Part shown: positions 5,892 through 6,683 of the stretch, piece by piece
How the letters are laid out: each line of letters begins with the position of its first letter
Numbering within the stretch: position 1 is the stretch's first letter
Assembly: GCA_021442845.1 (NCBI GenBank)
Contig: JABUSD010000214.1
Location: 1-6,683, forward strand
From: Holdemanella sp.
GTDB taxonomy: Bacteria > Bacillota_I > Bacilli_A > Erysipelotrichales > Erysipelotrichaceae
Direction: 5' to 3'
Length of the DNA: 6,683 nucleotides
Notes under the pieces: generated by a model
Database searches by the model: none
What the model saw: the letters and a program-made list of their open reading frames with translations, nothing else
Told to the model about the DNA's origin: nothing
Made by a program: the position numbers and the translations under genes

Positions 5892-6505
5892 CGGATGAAA
5901 TTGGTAGCAGGTCCTATTTCCTTTTCTGGCATTCCATAGGCTTTTTTTCCAAGGGCAATGCTTTTCATAAGGAAAGTCATATTCCTGGCAAGGTTATGCA
6001 TAGTACGGATACCTTCTTCATCCATATATGCTTCTTCCTTATCTCTTCCATGCACACTGTTCCAATAATAACTGGATGCGATAGGCATACCTGAGATAGT
6101 AAAATACTTATTCAATTCATCAAATGTCGATGAACATCCCCCTCGTCTTGCAATGACAACACTAGCTCCTACCTTCATTGTCTTATCAAAATGAGAGCTA
6201 TAGAACATACGATCAAGACAAGCAATTAAGGTCGCATTGGCACTGGCATAATAGACAGGAGAAGCTACAATCAAGCCATCTGCTTCTTCAAACTTTTTAG
6301 ATAAGATATTGACTTCATCTTCAAAGACACATTGACCATTTGTATGACAATAACGACATGCCATACATCCTCGAATGGATTTGTTTCCAATCTGAATGAC
6401 TTCACATTCTACATTGTTTTCTTCAAAACCCTTTTTTAATTCATTGCATGCAACCGTTGTATTTCCATTGATTCTTGGACTTCCATTTAATATTAATACT
6501 TTCAT
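5888..6505 (-). CDS. Flavodoxin-fold FMN protein (NADPH-dependent FMN reductase family) with a CX2CX2CX5C motif
   Basis: The 205 residues start with the FMN phosphate-binding loop of the family, MKVLILNGSPRINGNT (1-16), followed by the flavodoxin core, including ADGLIVASPVYYASANA (75-91), the usual second FMN-contacting loop. Between them lies GCMACRYCHTNGQC (46-59), with cysteines at 47, 50, 53 and 59. This spacing fits the compact 4Fe-4S motif of iron-sulfur flavoproteins, but similar cysteine patterns occur in many Firmicute family members whose cluster is unproven. It is probably a cytoplasmic flavin or quinone oxidoreductase; the substrate cannot be told. The ATG at 6505 has GTGAGGG four bases ahead. 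An upstream terminator and an extended -10 suggest its own unit. I see no terminator between it and the HU gene (55-base gap), so read-through is possible. Confidence 0.9.
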   Translation of the reverse strand: MKVLILNGSPRINGNTTVACNELKKGFEENNVECEVIQIGNKSIRGCMACRYCHTNGQCVFEDEVNILSKKFEEADGLIVASPVYYASANATLIACLDRMFYSSHFDKTMKVGASVVIARRGGCSSTFDELNKYFTISGMPIASSYYWNSVHGRDKEEAYMDEEGIRTMHNLARNMTFLMKSIALGKKAYGMPEKEIGPATNFIR

Positions 6506-6523
6506 AATTCCCTCACTTTCTAA

Positions 6524-6532
6524 AGTATATCA
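6524..6532 (-). promoter_or_regulatory. Extended -10 promoter of the flavoprotein gene
   Basis: The minus strand reads TGA-TATACT (five of six to TATAAT, with the TGn extension), one base after the U-tract of the upstream terminator. TTGTTA, inside the terminator stem, lies 15 bases upstream and could be a poorly spaced -35. The predicted start near 6517 gives a leader of only about 12 bases, beginning at the ribosome-binding site. Confidence 0.5.
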
Positions 6533-6533
6533 T

Positions 6534-6566
6534 AAAAAGAGCTATAACAAGTTTTGTTACAGCTCT
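6534..6566 (-). terminator. Intrinsic terminator after the right-edge gene
   Basis: On the minus strand, AGAGCTGTAACAA pairs with TTGTTATAGCTCT (13 bp, one G-U pair) around an AAC loop, followed by a T-run (A at 6534-6538 on the plus strand). It starts 11 bases after the TAA at 6578-6580. Confidence 0.88.
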
Positions 6567-6577
6567 AATTTATGGAA

Positions 6578-6683
6578 TTACATTAGTGTGCCATATTTAA
6601 TCAAATCACCAGTTTTCTGATCATAAATATCATATTCTTCTGGTTCAACTTTTGTTGTCCATTTTGGAATATATTTACCAGAT
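6578..6683 (-). CDS. C-terminal end of an unrecognised protein (truncated by window edge)
   Basis: The frame open at the right edge gives 34 codons and a TAA: it begins SGKYIPKWTTKVEPEEYDIY and ends DQKTGDLIKYGTLM. The other two minus-strand frames hit stops early, and the frame ends just before a strong terminator, so it is very probably the tail of a real gene. The tail is hydrophilic, rich in Lys, Glu, Asp and Tyr, with no membrane segment or recognisable motif. I cannot assign a family from this length. The first base at the edge (6683) belongs to an incomplete codon. Confidence 0.6.
   Translation of the reverse strand, partial: SGKYIPKWTTKVEPEEYDIYDQKTGDLIKYGTLM

Noticed and set aside
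1..6683. Mobile element, CRISPR array, tRNA/rRNA or defence system
   Set aside because: No spaced direct repeats, transposase or integrase motifs, RNA gene signatures or defence-type domains were seen; the genes are all metabolic or nucleoid functions on one strand.

Overview
The window looks like ordinary chromosome from a low-GC Gram-positive bacterium (Bacillota). All genes lie on the minus strand, ribosome-binding sites are strong and G-rich, and intrinsic terminators separate the units. Promoters are sigma-A-like, often with a TGn extended -10. A DHH-type pyrophosphatase with built-in CBS and DRTGG domains, next to a pepT-type peptidase, fits anaerobic gut Firmicutes. The class Erysipelotrichia or the Clostridia seem plausible, but that placement is inference from gene content.

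Layout in the direction of transcription, from the right edge to the left:
(1) The last 34 codons of an unrecognised protein, closed by a strong hairpin terminator (about 6534-6566).
(2) A flavodoxin-fold FMN protein with a four-cysteine cluster (5888-6505), with an extended -10 promoter right behind that terminator.
(3) An HU-type nucleoid protein (5548-5832) with its own promoter and a terminator that overlaps its stop codon.
(4) A two-gene unit: CBS/DRTGG manganese pyrophosphatase (3866-5467), then peptidase T (2654-3847, GTG start), ended by a hairpin that overlaps the pepT stop codon.
(5) A two-gene unit: malic enzyme (1349-2518) and a patatin-like hydrolase (507-1355) whose ORFs overlap by 7 bases, under a well-formed promoter with an upstream palindrome and ended by a perfect hairpin terminator.
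(6) The N-terminal 148 codons of a ChbG/YdjC-type carbohydrate deacetylase (1-444), running off the left edge.

The gene content is mostly central metabolism: malate to pyruvate with reducing power, pyrophosphate removal under adenine-nucleotide control, final steps of peptide breakdown, flavin redox chemistry, and probably amino-sugar deacetylation. I see no mobile element, CRISPR array, tRNA or rRNA, phage gene or obvious defence system.

The points most worth a second look are four. The patatin-like protein keeps its Ser and Asp but has lost several nearly invariant glycines around the active site, and it is translationally tied to malic enzyme. A short perfect palindrome sits upstream of the malic enzyme promoter. 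The metal-site region of the deacetylase is altered. Terminators are repeatedly followed at once by extended -10 promoters.
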